Origin: Isoetes taiwanensis
Lineage: Eukaryota; Streptophyta; Lycopodiopsida; Isoetales; Isoetaceae
Assembly: GCA_021234155.1 (NCBI GenBank)
Contig: JAJEKV010000002.1
Location: 33,435,123 to 33,499,122, forward strand
DNA length: 64,000 bases
Direction: 5' to 3'
Positions 1-9,965 of the stretch are shown piece after piece; the first letter of the stretch is position 1, and each line of letters begins with the position of its first letter. A program made the position numbers and the translations under genes. Under the pieces are notes generated by a model that saw nothing but the letters and a program-made list of their open reading frames with translations, was not told the DNA's origin and did no database searches.

Positions 1-23
1 AGCTAGTAATTGTCCTGCTGCAG

Positions 24-185
24 GACCTTGGTGGCGCAGCAGTTCAAAAGAGGCCGGCATGTTGCATGCTTGTACTCACAGCACCTGTGAAAGGGGAACT
101 CAGTGAAGGGGATAAACAAAGTTTTAAAGAAGACTTCGATGAAGTCATTAAAGAAGTGAAGACTTTGGCTGCTTCTTTCTATTGA
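24..185 (+). CDS. Last exon of an unrecognised gene (partial)
   Basis: A frame open from the left edge ends at a TGA at 183-185. A consensus splice acceptor (CTGCTGCAG) ends at 23, so the exon probably starts at 24. The roughly 53 residues begin DLGGAAVQKRPA, continue with a short hydrophobic run (CCMLVLTAPV) and finish with a charged helix-like tail (EDFDEVIKEVKTLAASFY). Composition is protein-like and unlike the flanking DNA. I do not recognise the family. The rest of the gene lies left of the window. The sequence from 186 to about 420 would be its 3' UTR. Confidence 0.4.
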   Translation, partial: DLGGAAVQKRPACCMLVLTAPVKGELSEGDKQSFKEDFDEVIKEVKTLAASFY

Positions 186-1050
186 GCAGCTAAAATTTCT
201 AAGCGTATTGTTATAGATTATGCACTTGCATTTAGCTTCACTGCCGCATGTAAATGAATGGCAGCCAACGAGAAAATCGGTACGGGCACCAGTGTTTATG
301 TGGAGAATATGATCTGAAGGTAAGAGGCTCTATTTTTCTAAAGCTTCGTTTTGAAAACATTTATACAGTTCAGAATCAATGTATTTGGTCCTGGGCAAAG
401 GCTCTTGGTCAATCTCTGTTCTTGTTACTGTGATTAGTGTATTTCTCGTCTTCTGCACGTAAGATAAAGTCAAACTGTTGTAGAGCTCATCGCTTTTTAA
501 CAGTGAACAATGTCTGCTGTGTAATTTATTCGTGCTCTGCTAAAGCAACTCATCGAGTGCCATTTTTTTGAGAGAGCATACTGCCTATCTGAACAGATCC
601 ATTGTTTTTCTTGCCCTTGTTGAAAACTTTTCCAGGAATCTAACTTGGGTAATACCGCTTCCCAGGAACCCAACTTGTGTAATACCATTGGAATATTTTT
701 AGCAGTTGAAAGAAATTTTTGGCAATGAGCTCATTCAACTTACAAACATATTCAAGCTAGATTGTTTCTAAAAGATGTGCATCATTTATAAAAAACGTGA
801 GGATTTAACTTAAGTCGACAAGAGGTGGTTTTTGCAGGATCTCCATGTATTCAAAGAACCCAAATCACTCTTTATGGCCTCAAGTTTATCCTTTTAAGTG
901 CAAAACGCAAGTCTTGCAGCATTATTTAGTGTGCGAAAGAAAACAACAGATTAATGGATCCACAATTGCTTATTGAAGATCTTCAGGGATCCACCATTAG
1001 TTGAATGCCCTTTGAGCCGGGCAAAGTTCTTGAAGCTCTCATAGTCAAGC
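186..1050. other. No gene seen; presumed 3' UTR then AT-rich spacer
   Basis: No convincing reading frame, RNA gene or transposon end was found. The first 200 bases may be the 3' UTR of the exon to the left. Confidence 0.4.
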
Positions 1051-1061
1051 AAAAGTATCTT

Positions 1062-1345
1062 TTTTTAAGCTATTCCTCAAGCAAAAGTATCCCTTTATAA
1101 GCTATTCCTCGGCTCGGGGCCGAGGCCTCCCCTCGCTTTGGACATCTTTTGCACTATTCCTCAAAACTATTCCTCGGCCCGGCCGAGGCTTCACCTCAGT
1201 TTGAACATTTTGGTGTTATTCCTCGGCTCGGCCTCGGCCTCGCCTTGGTTTGGACATCTTTGGTGTTATTCCTCGACTCGGCCTCAGCCTTCAGCTAAGC
1301 CTTGGTTTGTACAAAAGCAGGCCTACCCATTCCAAAGTACCACCG
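1062..1345. repeat. Degenerate GC-rich tandem repeat, about 50 bp unit
   Basis: The phrase TATTCCTCGG recurs near 1103, 1168, 1217 and 1267, each copy followed by variants of CTCGGCCTCGGCCTCGC and TTTGGACATCTTT. Spacing is roughly 50 to 65 bases. The block abuts the 45-bp array to its right and is GC-rich compared with its surroundings. Confidence 0.6.
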
Positions 1346-1407
1346 TTAGGAGCTTACTCAACCTCGGCTCGATCTCAGCCTTAGGAAGAGGCCTCGCGTC
1401 CGTCATA

Positions 1408-2330
1408 CACACCTACTACCAATTGCAAAGTATTACCCATTGGGAGCTTACTCACACCTACTACCAATTCCAAAGTATCACCCATTGGGAGCTTACTCAC
1501 ATCTACTATCAATTCCAAAGTCTCACCCATTAGATGCTGACTCACACCTACTGTGCTTAACATTCATTCGTCAATTTATGAGGAGCTTACTGCCACTTAC
1601 TGCCAATTCCAAAGTATCACCCGGAATTGACTTTGACCTACTACCAATTTGAAAGTATCACATATAAGGAGTTGATTCACACCCACTACAACTTCAAAGT
1701 ATCACCCATGTAGAGCTTATACACACCTGCTACCAACACCTATCAATTCCAAAGTATCATCCATTGGGAGCATACTCACACCTATTGCCAATTCCAAAGT
1801 TGCACCCATTAGAAGCTCACTCAAACCTACTGACAATTCCAAAGCATCCACATGAGGAGCTGCCTCATACCTACTACAATTTCAAAGTATCCCTCATGTA
1901 GAGCTTATACATACCTACTATCAACACCTCTCAATTCCAAAGCATCATCCATTGGCAGCTTACTCACACTTATTGCCAATTCCAAAGTTGCATCCATTAG
2001 AAGCGGGCTCACACCTACTGCCAATTCTAAAGCATCACACATGAGGAAAGCATCACCCATGTGGTTCAATGTCCATATCGATGTCACTCAAGATCCATTT
2101 GACAAGTCATGGGAAGTTTACTACCACGTACTCCAATTCTAAAGAATCACCTATTGAGGAGTCATACCTACTACCCCACCTACTATCATTTTCAAAGTAT
2201 TGCATATTTTGAAAACTTTTATTCTTGGACTGATTTTGCACACCTACTGCCAATTCCAAAGCATCACACATGAGGAAAACATCACCCATGTGGCCCAACC
2301 TATGAGGAGCTTACTTCCACCTACTACCAT
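1408..2330. repeat. 45-bp tandem array, decaying to the right
   Basis: Three near-perfect 45-base units start at 1408, each of the form CTACTACCAATTCCAAAGTA followed by TCACCCATTGGGAGCTTACT and CACAT. The unit is a multiple of three, so both strands show repeated peptides, but no start or conserved frame argues for a protein. Farther right the same words (CCAATTCCAAAG, CATCACCCATG, GGAGCTTAC) recur with indels. This looks like an old minisatellite. Confidence 0.75.
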
Positions 2331-2413
2331 TCTCAAAGTATTGCATATTTTGAAAAATTTCTTGTCTTGGACTGAACTTGCAAAGTTTCAAAACTTTCTA
2401 TTATTAGACTGAG

Positions 2414-3060
2414 GTGCCTACCCATGAGCATCTGGAACATTCCAGAACATTCTATTTTGGTTTTTTACAAAGTTTCAAAAAACATTTTATTTTTAGACTG
2501 ATGGGCTTACCCATGGTATTTTCTATTTTTGGACTGAGCTGCTCGCTCATGAGCATCCGAGCATGTAGAACATTAATACTTTGCCTCTTTTCAATTTTCA
2601 ACAAACTTTCTATTTTTAGATTGAGGTGCTTATCCACGAGCATCAAGAATATTCTAGAACTATGTAGAACATCCTACTTTGACGTTTTGCAAAGTTTCAA
2701 ATTGGACTGAGGTGCCTATCCATGAGCATTTGAAATATTTTTAGAATATTCTATTTTGACTGCATGAGAAGTCTCATAAAACATTCTATTTTTAGGCTAA
2801 GTGCTTACCTTGAGCATCTAGAACATTCCAGAACATTCTATTTTGGTTCCTTGCAAAATTTCAGAAAAAACTTTCCATTTTTAGACTGAGGTGCATTCCA
2901 TTTTGGTTCCTTGCAAAGTTTCAAAAAAACTTTCTATGTTTAGATTGAGGTGTTTACCCATTATCATCTAGATAATTCCAGAACATTCTAGAAGATTCTA
3001 GAGCTATTTAGAACATTGTAGAACATTCTAGAGCATTCTTGAATGTTCCCCTTAACTATA
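2414..3060. repeat. Degenerate array rich in GAACATTCTAG, about 90 bp period
   Basis: Variants of a unit recur across this block: TTTAGACTGAGGTGCTTACC, then CATGAGCATCTAGAACATTC, then TCTATTTTGG and TTTGCAAAGTTTCAAAAAA. The right end collapses into short direct repeats of AGAACATTCTAG. Short frames here are repeat by-products. Confidence 0.65.
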
Positions 3061-3087
3061 TGTAAACATTAATTATTTTTACGAATC

Positions 3088-3430
3088 AATGCTTGGCGCA
3101 GTGGTAAGTATGGGAGATTTGGTGGGCAAGGACTAGGGTTCAAATCCCCTATCCTACATGGAACATTTAAAAGCCCCCCCTCATGGAAATGGAGGGAGAG
3201 GATGGAGGGCACAGATCGTGCAATGTGGTGCCTCCTTTACCGTCGATGGGAATGGAGTTACTCACTGCACAGACGCTAAAGCCCCCCACTGAAATAGAGG
3301 GAGAGGATGGAGGGCCCAGATCGTGCCATGTGGTGCCTCCTTTACCGTCAATGGGAACGGAGTTACTTACTACACGGACGCTATTTTCTTATTATATTAG
3401 ATCTTATTATATTAGATCTTATTATATTAT
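3088..3430 (+). mobile_element. tRNA-derived SINE, copy A
   Basis: An A box-like sequence (TGGCGCAGTGG, 3094-3104) and a B box-like sequence (GGGTTCAAATCC, 3136-3147) are spaced as in a tRNA internal promoter. The body after the tRNA-like head carries a direct duplication of about 105 bases (GGAGGGAGAGGATGGAGGGC and following text at about 3190 and 3296). The tail is a short tandem of TTATTATATTAGATC. A second copy begins near 3515, which supports a dispersed family. The 5' limit is uncertain because homology between copies starts about 30 bases before the A box. Confidence 0.7.
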
Positions 3431-3514
3431 AACATTCTAGAACATCCTAGAGCATTCTTGAATTGATCAGGTCTCACCCTTGAATTATATATAAACATCA
3501 TTACTTTAGCAAAC

Positions 3515-3800
3515 CATTGCTTAGCGCAGTGACAAGCATGAGGGGTCTAAGGGGCAAGGACTAGGGTTCAAATCCTCCATCTTATATGAAACATTTAAAA
3601 GCTCCCCCACTGAAATGGACATCCTACATGTAACTTTTAAAAGCTCCCCCACTGAAATGGACGGAGAGGATGGAGAGCCCAGATTGCTTAAAAGCTCCCC
3701 CACTGAAATGGACGGAGAGGATGGAGAGCCCAAATCGCGCCACATGACTTTCACCATGCCGGTTGCTACTTTATTATTATATTAGACTTTCATCACGCCA
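3515..3800 (+). mobile_element. tRNA-derived SINE, copy B
   Basis: Same family as the copy near 3.1 kb: A box region TTAGCGCAGTGACAAGCATG (3521-3540), B box GGGTTCAAATCC (3564-3575), and a body with CCCCCACTGAAATGGACGGA. The body has its own duplication pattern, with two full and one partial copy of the AAAAGCTCCCCCACTGAAAT unit. The tail is TTATTATTATATTAG, as in copy A. The internal duplications differ between copies, so they may have arisen after insertion. Confidence 0.7.
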
Positions 3801-3829
3801 GTTGTTTAATATGTGCCAAGTTTTGCCGC

Positions 3830-3941
3830 CCTAAACCAACCAAAGCTATCTGAGGGTAATGACTACTACTTGGAATGAAAGCTTGCCTAAACCAACCAAA
3901 GCTATCTGAGGGTAATGACTACTACTTGGAATGAAAGCTTG
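3830..3941. repeat. Perfect 56-bp tandem duplication
   Basis: Two identical 56-base units, 3830-3885 and 3886-3941, begin CCTAAACCAACCAAAGC and end GGAATGAAAGCTTG. Perfect identity points to a recent local duplication. No coding role is visible. The bases from 3942 to 4247 hold nothing recognised. Confidence 0.85.
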
Positions 3942-4247
3942 GAAAAGTTACAAAAGAAGAATTTTTATCTCTCGTAGATGCGTCTATAGCTAGCTTGTAC
4001 ATTTATACTTTCGTATCGCTTTCTTTATGATTGAGGTTTTGAAGGTTATTTGTGGACCCTCAGATCATAGAAGATTTTATGGAACCTCCCAAATCAAAGG
4101 TTAGTGTTCTTACAAGCTTCTCCAGACTTCTACAAGCTCTTGCATCGCCGGACTTCTCCACGCTTCTTCTTGCTGGTTTTCTCGCTTAACTCGAGCCCAA
4201 TCTATTCCGATTTCTTTCTTTTTTTCAACATATGGAGGAGCTGTTAT

Positions 4248-4345
4248 GCCCTGAAGAACTCGGCTCATTCCGCCTGTAACTCGACTCATTATGCCCTGAA
4301 GAACTCGGCTCATTCTGCCTGTTATGCCCTGAAGAACTCGCCTGT
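4248..4345. repeat. Three-copy repeat of ATGCCCTGAAGAACTCG
   Basis: ATGCCCTGAAGAACTCG occurs three times, separated by variants of GCTCATTCTGCCTGTAACTC. It lies in a stretch without a convincing gene. Sequence from 4346 to 4735 shows only short unsupported frames. Confidence 0.7.
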
Positions 4346-4735
4346 AAGATGCAAGAGCGCCATACAGTCCGGCGATGGAGGCGAAGCGACACTACTGATG
4401 CTTCTGATGCTATCCCGCTTCTGATGCGGAAAGCAGGGGCTAGTGGCGGGAAAGGGGGCTAGGGGCGGCGCCGCTCTGAAGGTATTACGCCTTATAATCT
4501 TAAGGCAATGGCATAATATGAACCATTTGGTCATTACATCCCTTAAATCTCTTGCACGGATCAATGGTGCAAAGTGACCATTCCGTGCACCATTTAACTC
4601 CAAATTAATGACAAGAACCATGGTGTAGCAAAGAGGACGAAATGAGCGCTCCCTGGAGTTTTGTATCGGACCCTTCCAACTTCGGCCCGTGCAACCGGAT
4701 CTGCACATGGCTCTACAACATCTTCGGCATCCAGA

Positions 4736-4870
4736 ACGGTGGGATCTCAACCCACATATTGGCCAAGCAGTGGGATTTGAACCCACTTATCGGCCAAAAG
4801 GGTCGACCAAGCAAAGCGCCATAATCGGCCATAGCAGTCGGCCATAGCAGCAGGATTTGAACTGCCCTGC
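4736..4870 (-). repeat. Three tRNA T-arm-like hairpins (SINE or tRNA-like array)
   Basis: On the minus strand three segments read like tRNA T arms with B box-like loops: GGGTTGAGATCCC (4741-4753), GTGGGTTCAAATCCCAC (4770-4786) and GGCAGTTCAAATCCTGC (near 4851-4867). Similar linkers containing TTGGCCGA, CTATGGCCGA and GCTTTGCTTGG separate them. I could not pair an acceptor stem, so these are not called tRNA genes. A tRNA-derived SINE with duplicated heads, or decayed tandem tRNAs, would fit. Confidence 0.45.
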
Positions 4871-5495
4871 TCTGCCCAACATCGAAGACAGGTCGGCAAA
4901 GAGGACAAAGGGGCAAAAGAAGCCCCAGCTTTTCCTGCAAGCTTCAATACTACAGGCGATATCCTTGAAAGAGCCAGCAGTTTGGAAGTAGAGGAATCGA
5001 ATAGCCTTAAGCAGAGCTCCGACTAAAACTGGAATCAAACTGACCAGAACAAAAGAAAAAAAAAAGATTCAACAAGAAGCCCAAAGAAAGACTCAACAAA
5101 TTAAGCTGCTCAAATTTTGGCATCAAGCTGCTCAAAACTTGTATTGATACCACATATACAATACCACATCGAAATCTTACTCCAAACCTTGGCCTAAATA
5201 TCTTTCTGCAATACAAAGAATATCAAGGTGCTATTACAAGCAAAAATATTACTCTCCTAATTAATGGGTCATATGCACATTTGTTGGTATTATGTTAAAA
5301 AAAGAGAGAACCACTTGATAGTGTTGCAACCATGTTTATTTCTAGTTATTATAGTTTCCTAATTGAAGCTACCAATCCCTGCTACAAAGGAAGAAGTAGA
5401 ATGGACCTGAAATTTGCATCATTTAGGATTTGAGTAGATAAGATATGGTGGATTTTGGTGATGCTCAGCATTATTAGCAACTAGACAAAAAATGT
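4871..5495. other. No gene seen
   Basis: AT-rich sequence without a supported reading frame. A homopurine run (AAAAGAAAAAAAAAAGA) sits near 5049. Confidence 0.4.
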
Positions 5496-5499
5496 GCTG

Positions 5500-5662
5500 G
5501 GATGCAAAAGCTTTATTTTGCTATGGGATCCAGTATTCTATTCTATTCTATTCTATTGCATCTTCTATATTACATTTCCTTCAAACTCATAGAGATAATT
5601 GAGTTACAGTTATCTCATTTTCAGTTGCATACTGACAGCTTGCAACACAATAAGGCGAAATT
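5500..5662. repeat. Dispersed repeat copy with a (TTCTA)n tract
   Basis: This segment matches 6905-7085 in patches: AGCTTT, GCATCTTC, ATTGAGTTACAGTTAT, TCAGTTGCAT and TTGCA occur in the same order. It also contains a (TTCTA)n microsatellite at 5534-5557 that the second copy lacks. It may be a decayed transposon of unknown type. Confidence 0.45.
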
Positions 5663-6093
5663 GGAAATGCATTTCTTAAAAGCTTTACTATGTACATATA
5701 TGTAGATGATACAAGTCCACTGTTGGTCTCTGCCGGAGGTCTTGAAAAATCATATACATTTCAAGATAAAAGTTTGACTAGGATTTTGAATCAAATTTAC
5801 TGGATGCATTGTTTCTAGGGACTTTTACTACTTGCATGACAGTCTTAATACTTATCTCTTTATTTCCCATGCCCAATAAACATGTTTGTAGCATTCAAAG
5901 AACAACTGTATAATATATGTTCATTGGCCTTTTATGCCTTGTAATTATGCCATGCGATGGGAGACCAGAAGGAATCTGAGAAGAATACTGGTACTTAAAA
6001 ATGCCAATTGGGGCAGAGACATCTGCACTAGAAGGTTCTTCTCCCATCCTCCCCACACACACACACACACACACAAAAGAAAGCACCCTTCTA

Positions 6094-6135
<42 letters not shown>

Positions 6136-6890
6136 GATGTTTTTTATATCATATCACATTCATAGAACATATGACGATACCTAAATACTAGTAGGTAAAA
6201 GTTCAATTTGAAATAGAGATATTTGCACTAAAGGTTCTTCTTTGCGCCTTACTTGTGAATGTGGATACGTAATAACGAATTTGAGTTTAATATGTAGCAC
6301 AATAATAGGGGGTTCCAAGGGGGTTTGATATGGATGCATAAATCATTCCCGAGACCACAGACCATACCTCTAAAACAATTGGCTAGGTTATTATTTAAAA
6401 AAAAAAAGGAAAAAAAGAAGAAACACTAAGTCAATAGAAAGAATAAGCACGTTTGTATTGGTTAAGCATTCTTATTAAGTTATGGAATTATTTTGGTAGA
6501 CGTTCGAATCTCTATATCTCAAAATCTAAAACCTTAGGTGAACCTGTATAGAGATGAGTCCCAATATTTCATATTCCCGTTAGGCGAACTTGTAGTTTAC
6601 ATTTCAAAATCATAGGTGCCCCCCAGTCATAAATGATAATAATCGAAACAAAAGGCACCCAGAGGCCCCAACATATGATCTGGACCGTAGAATGGCCAGA
6701 TCCGATGGCTGAGATAGTTCATGCTCGAGTTCATGGTGCTTATATTATTAGCATGGGGGCAAATTAACTATGTACATCTCATATAAGTTTATTCGCCCAT
6801 GGGCGGTCTTGACTAATATTTACTAACTCTTCACATCTTGTTGCGGCTTTTTCTAAGGTAGTTGATTTTAGTCTTGAAGTAACATGAATA
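5663..6890. other. No gene; microsatellites (CA)n and (ATCT)n
   Basis: A (CA)n tract lies at 6054-6075 and an (ATCT)n tract at about 6095-6135. The remainder is AT-rich with no frame or RNA gene I can support. Confidence 0.6.
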
Positions 6891-6904
6891 CTTTATTGAA
6901 CAGA

Positions 6905-7085
6905 AAATCTACAACAGCTATGCAGAAGCTTTGTTTCAATATAAAATCAACTATTTGCTTCTTTTCAATGAAGTATAAAGCATCTTCCATGACCATGCCA
7001 CATTTTCTTCAAAGAATGTATAAAATTGAGTTACAGTTATTTTTATTCTTGTTCTCAGTTGCATGTTAAAAGTTGCAGCAACATG
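6905..7085. repeat. Second copy of the 5.5 kb dispersed repeat
   Basis: It shares the ordered words AGAAGCTTTG, GCATCTTCCAT, ATTGAGTTACAGTTAT, TCAGTTGCATG and AGTTGCAGCAAC with 5500-5662. Divergence is high, so this is an old repeat. Confidence 0.4.
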
Positions 7086-7217
7086 GCAATTGCAATGAGG
7101 TCGCGACATTTATTGGCACTCTGGATGTCGACAAACAAACAAACTGACAAGGCAGGCTGCGTTAAGGGAACCATCGTATCTTCTCTTTTATTTTGTGAGT
7201 GCCTTGGGTTCCGTGCC

Positions 7218-7257
7218 AAGGGAACGCCGCATCTTACGCCGCATGCGGCGTTCCCTT
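7218..7257. repeat. Perfect 15-bp GC-rich hairpin
   Basis: The arm AAGGGAACGCCGCAT (7218-7232) pairs perfectly with ATGCGGCGTTCCCTT (7243-7257) around a 10-base loop. It stands out in AT-rich flanks. It could be a transposon-end hairpin, but no CTAG terminus follows, so I do not call it a Helitron end. Confidence 0.7.
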
Positions 7258-7604
7258 CGATTTTGGGTTCCCCCTAGCGGGATGCTGGCTGGCCAAATTT
7301 AATGCCAAGAATGCCCTGTGATTTCGAGTCTAACGCAGTAGCCAACATTAACTGATTCTGAGTTTGAAATGGGAAAATCGGGAAGGGATGCTTCTATACG
7401 AAAATCGAACTCCTCTTCAACTCCTCTTCCGTCTCATTACGGACTCCGTCGAACTCCTCTTCCGTCTCATTTTTGCGCCTCAGATCTTATTTCAGGCGCT
7501 GCAACTGGGTCGATTCTTGCAAAGGTGAGCTCAAGCTGGGTCGGATCTTCCTGCAATTTTCGTATTTTCCTGAAACTAATGACGTTAACTTATTCTTTTT
7601 CCAG

Positions 7605-7706
7605 GATTGAAAGTGTTGTGAGCAGATTTTTCAAGACTTGCTAGCATCAGATTTACCGGAAGATGATTTAGGACCACTGCTTAGACTTGCAAATGGGATT
7701 CTATAA
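7605..7706 (+). pseudogene. Exon-like fragment with one frameshift, family unknown
   Basis: After a strong acceptor (TTTTTCCAG ending at 7604) the translation begins IESVVSRFF. A shift of one base then gives QDLLASDLPEDDLGPLLR and LANGIL before a stop. The two halves look like one acidic, leucine-rich exon broken by a single-base indel. Sequences 7258-7604 and 7707-8030 hold no other supported feature. I do not recognise the family. Confidence 0.3.
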
Positions 7707-8033
7707 GCTCTGTTATTTGAACAGCCCAACAGAAAGAATTGTCAGGTGCAGAAGTCTCTGATTTGAAACGAGAAATAGTGGTATGCCTGATTTAATTCTT
7801 GCCGTGGAGTTTCCTTCTTTCTTTCTGAAAATCTTGCCATTTAGATGTCTGAAGAACTACTGTACTACAGTACTACTGAAGAATGTAGTTGAAGTATGGC
7901 AGGAGATGCAAGAGTCAGTAACGATATTATGGCAATGCTATCAATGTAATCTTTTCTATTTGCGCCTCAACGCACCAGATACAGCAGACCTTCAAAATCC
8001 GAACTCTGGAGTTTTTCTTTTACTTCTGGAGCT

Positions 8034-8158
8034 TATATAAGAAGGTAATCCCCACCAGGGTTCAAAACCCACTGGCTACCATCGGGTGGGAGACGTGGGT
8101 GGGTGCAATCCCACCAACCTTGCCTTCAAAAAAAATATATATATATATAAGAAGGTAA
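8034..8158 (+). mobile_element. Short (95 bp) retroposon flanked by a 15-bp target-site duplication
   Basis: The 15-base sequence TATATAAGAAGGTAA occurs exactly at 8034-8048 and 8144-8158. Between them lies a 95-bp insert that starts TCCCCACCAGGGTTCAAAAC, a B box-like sequence. It continues with GGTGGGAGACGTGGGTGGG and ends TTGCCTTCAAAAAAAA plus a short AT tract. An exact flanking repeat with an A-rich 3' tail is the mark of target-primed insertion. The insert is a truncated SINE or other tRNA-like retroposon. Confidence 0.75.
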
Positions 8159-9865
8159 GATTCTTCACCAACTCTTATCTTTGAGCTTTTTTATCTGTGA
8201 CAATCAGCCTTAAACAATTAGGCTCCAAATTTTATTTGAAGTATGAAGACAAATATTCTTGGAATTTTTATGAAATATGCTTACTAAATCGAAGATGTTC
8301 TACAGCCAGGCTTAATGTGAAAATTGTCATCTACAAATACCAAGTAAAACACAGCATTGGACGGTTCAGGTGTGTTGGATCATGCTGAAGCCAGCGATAA
8401 CATTTTTTTTTAAGATTCAAAGTTTCTAGAGCCGACCTTGGAAGGTAGATTCATCATGAGGTTTTATATTGTTTGAAGTTTTAAGTTTTTTCTGAGCTGA
8501 CCTTTCAAATGTTTGAAGTTCTTCTTTTAGCCGGTCTTAGAAGGTAAGATTAGGATGCTTTATCCCTGCCAGCGTTAGATCTTTGCATTGCCTTTAAGAC
8601 AGTATTCTCTATATTCATAGCCACTCTGTTAGTAGAAGGCTATGTATGTTTAACCTGCTGTAAAATATTGTAGCATTCTTCTGGCCATCTTTCCCACAAT
8701 TTGCATCAGTTCAAAAGCGATTGTTTTTGTTTTGTTGAACCTCTCTTATTTGAAAAATATTTTGGCAGAAGTTGGAGTTGCTGCAGTTGTTGCAGCTTGG
8801 TGTCCAGTTTAAACATCGTTTCGAAAGCTGCCCAAAGGGTTGAAAGTTCAAAATCATAATGCTAGGTAAGGCAATTATTATACTAAAAATTTGATATTAC
8901 GCATTTTACCTAAAGTGTATTGAACGATGGGTTCAGATTTTGTTTGCATGTCTTTTTTGAGATTCTATTGGCAATGCAGGCATGTAGGCTAATGCAATGC
9001 AGGCATTAGATGCATAGGCTAATGAAATGCAGGCATGTAAGATAACCATTGCTACTAGAGTAGAACAAGAGCATTTATGAATGAGCCACATTGTTTGCCG
9101 CATAGATGAGCATCTGGTAAGCTGTAATTATGGAAATCAGAGATATATATGTTGAAAAAGCTGCGTGGTTGCAGCAAATGAAATCATCAGTCATAATTAA
9201 AATTATATCGATGGTTCCAGCATGTCATGAGCAAATCTTCTCTATGAAAAAGGGAAGGTACGTAATCTGCTGGAAATTGGTTTTGAGCAGTGGCATACCA
9301 TCGTTGTTCTAATTTCAAATGCAAGACAACATTCGACTATAGGATAGTACTTTATTGTGTTTTTGTGTTTGGTTGTGTTTAGCATGATGTTTGTGTGGTT
9401 TTGCAGGAGATAAGCAAGTTGTCGACATGTCCAGCAGTTAGAGGATTGCTCTCTATGCCTCTTTTTCTTTAGACTGTGCATTTCCAGGTGGGCTGTTCAG
9501 CTTAGTTTCAAATGAGAATAAGGTCATATTTTGGAGAGCAAAAGATCCATTGCATTGTTCAGATTGCGATCGATCTCTGATCAGCATGAATAGATGCAAA
9601 GAATCCAAAGGGTGGCAATCTTTTCTCTTCTCGAATGATGTTTTAGGAATTTGATTAACATGTCGATAGTGGCGGAATCAGGCACGTGTTGGAAGTAGGG
9701 TACGTGCTATTCATAATTTGCAGCAGGCCAGAGATAAACATGCCAGAGATGGAGAAGGCAAGAGATAAACATGATCTGTAGCACCAATGATTGGTTATCC
9801 CAGAAAGCATAACACATGGATAAACAAGACAAGTTGACATATCTTATCTACGTTTTCCTCTTACT
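8159..9865. other. No gene seen
   Basis: AT-rich sequence with frames shorter than 90 codons and no recognisable motif. GCAATGCAGGCAT is repeated near 8972-9032. Confidence 0.4.
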
Positions 9866-9869
9866 TGAG

Positions 9870-9965
9870 TATACGAACGTGGCAAATTTGTCAGAAGGCA
9901 AGCAAATTCATGCACACTTAGTAAGGAGTCACATTGCGCAACGAGAGCTGTTGGATAGGCATATT
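9870..9965 (+). pseudogene. Pentatricopeptide repeat (PPR) protein fragment
   Basis: About 32 residues read YTNVANLSEGKQIHAHLVRS followed by HIAQRELLDRHI. The core LSEGKQIHAHLVRS is the typical opening of a P/L-S type plant PPR array (A-x-x-x-G-K-Q-I-H-A-x-x-V-x-S). No start, organellar targeting region or neighbouring repeats can be joined, so it is a remnant. Intact PPR proteins act in organelle RNA editing and splicing. Confidence 0.55.

Noticed and set aside
1138-1533. 131-codon frame across the repeat block
   Set aside because: It is created by the 45-bp in-frame repeat; there is no domain and the repeat decays without regard to frame.
4770-4786. tRNA gene on the minus strand
   Set aside because: The T arm is good, but no acceptor stem, D arm or anticodon arm can be paired.
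4322-4786. 154-codon minus-strand frame
   Set aside because: It overlaps tRNA-like repeats, has no known motif and shows biased, unlikely composition.
6054-6135. Repeats as a possible CRISPR or regulatory array
   Set aside because: These are simple (CA)n and (ATCT)n microsatellites; nothing in the window resembles a CRISPR array, as expected in a plant nuclear genome.
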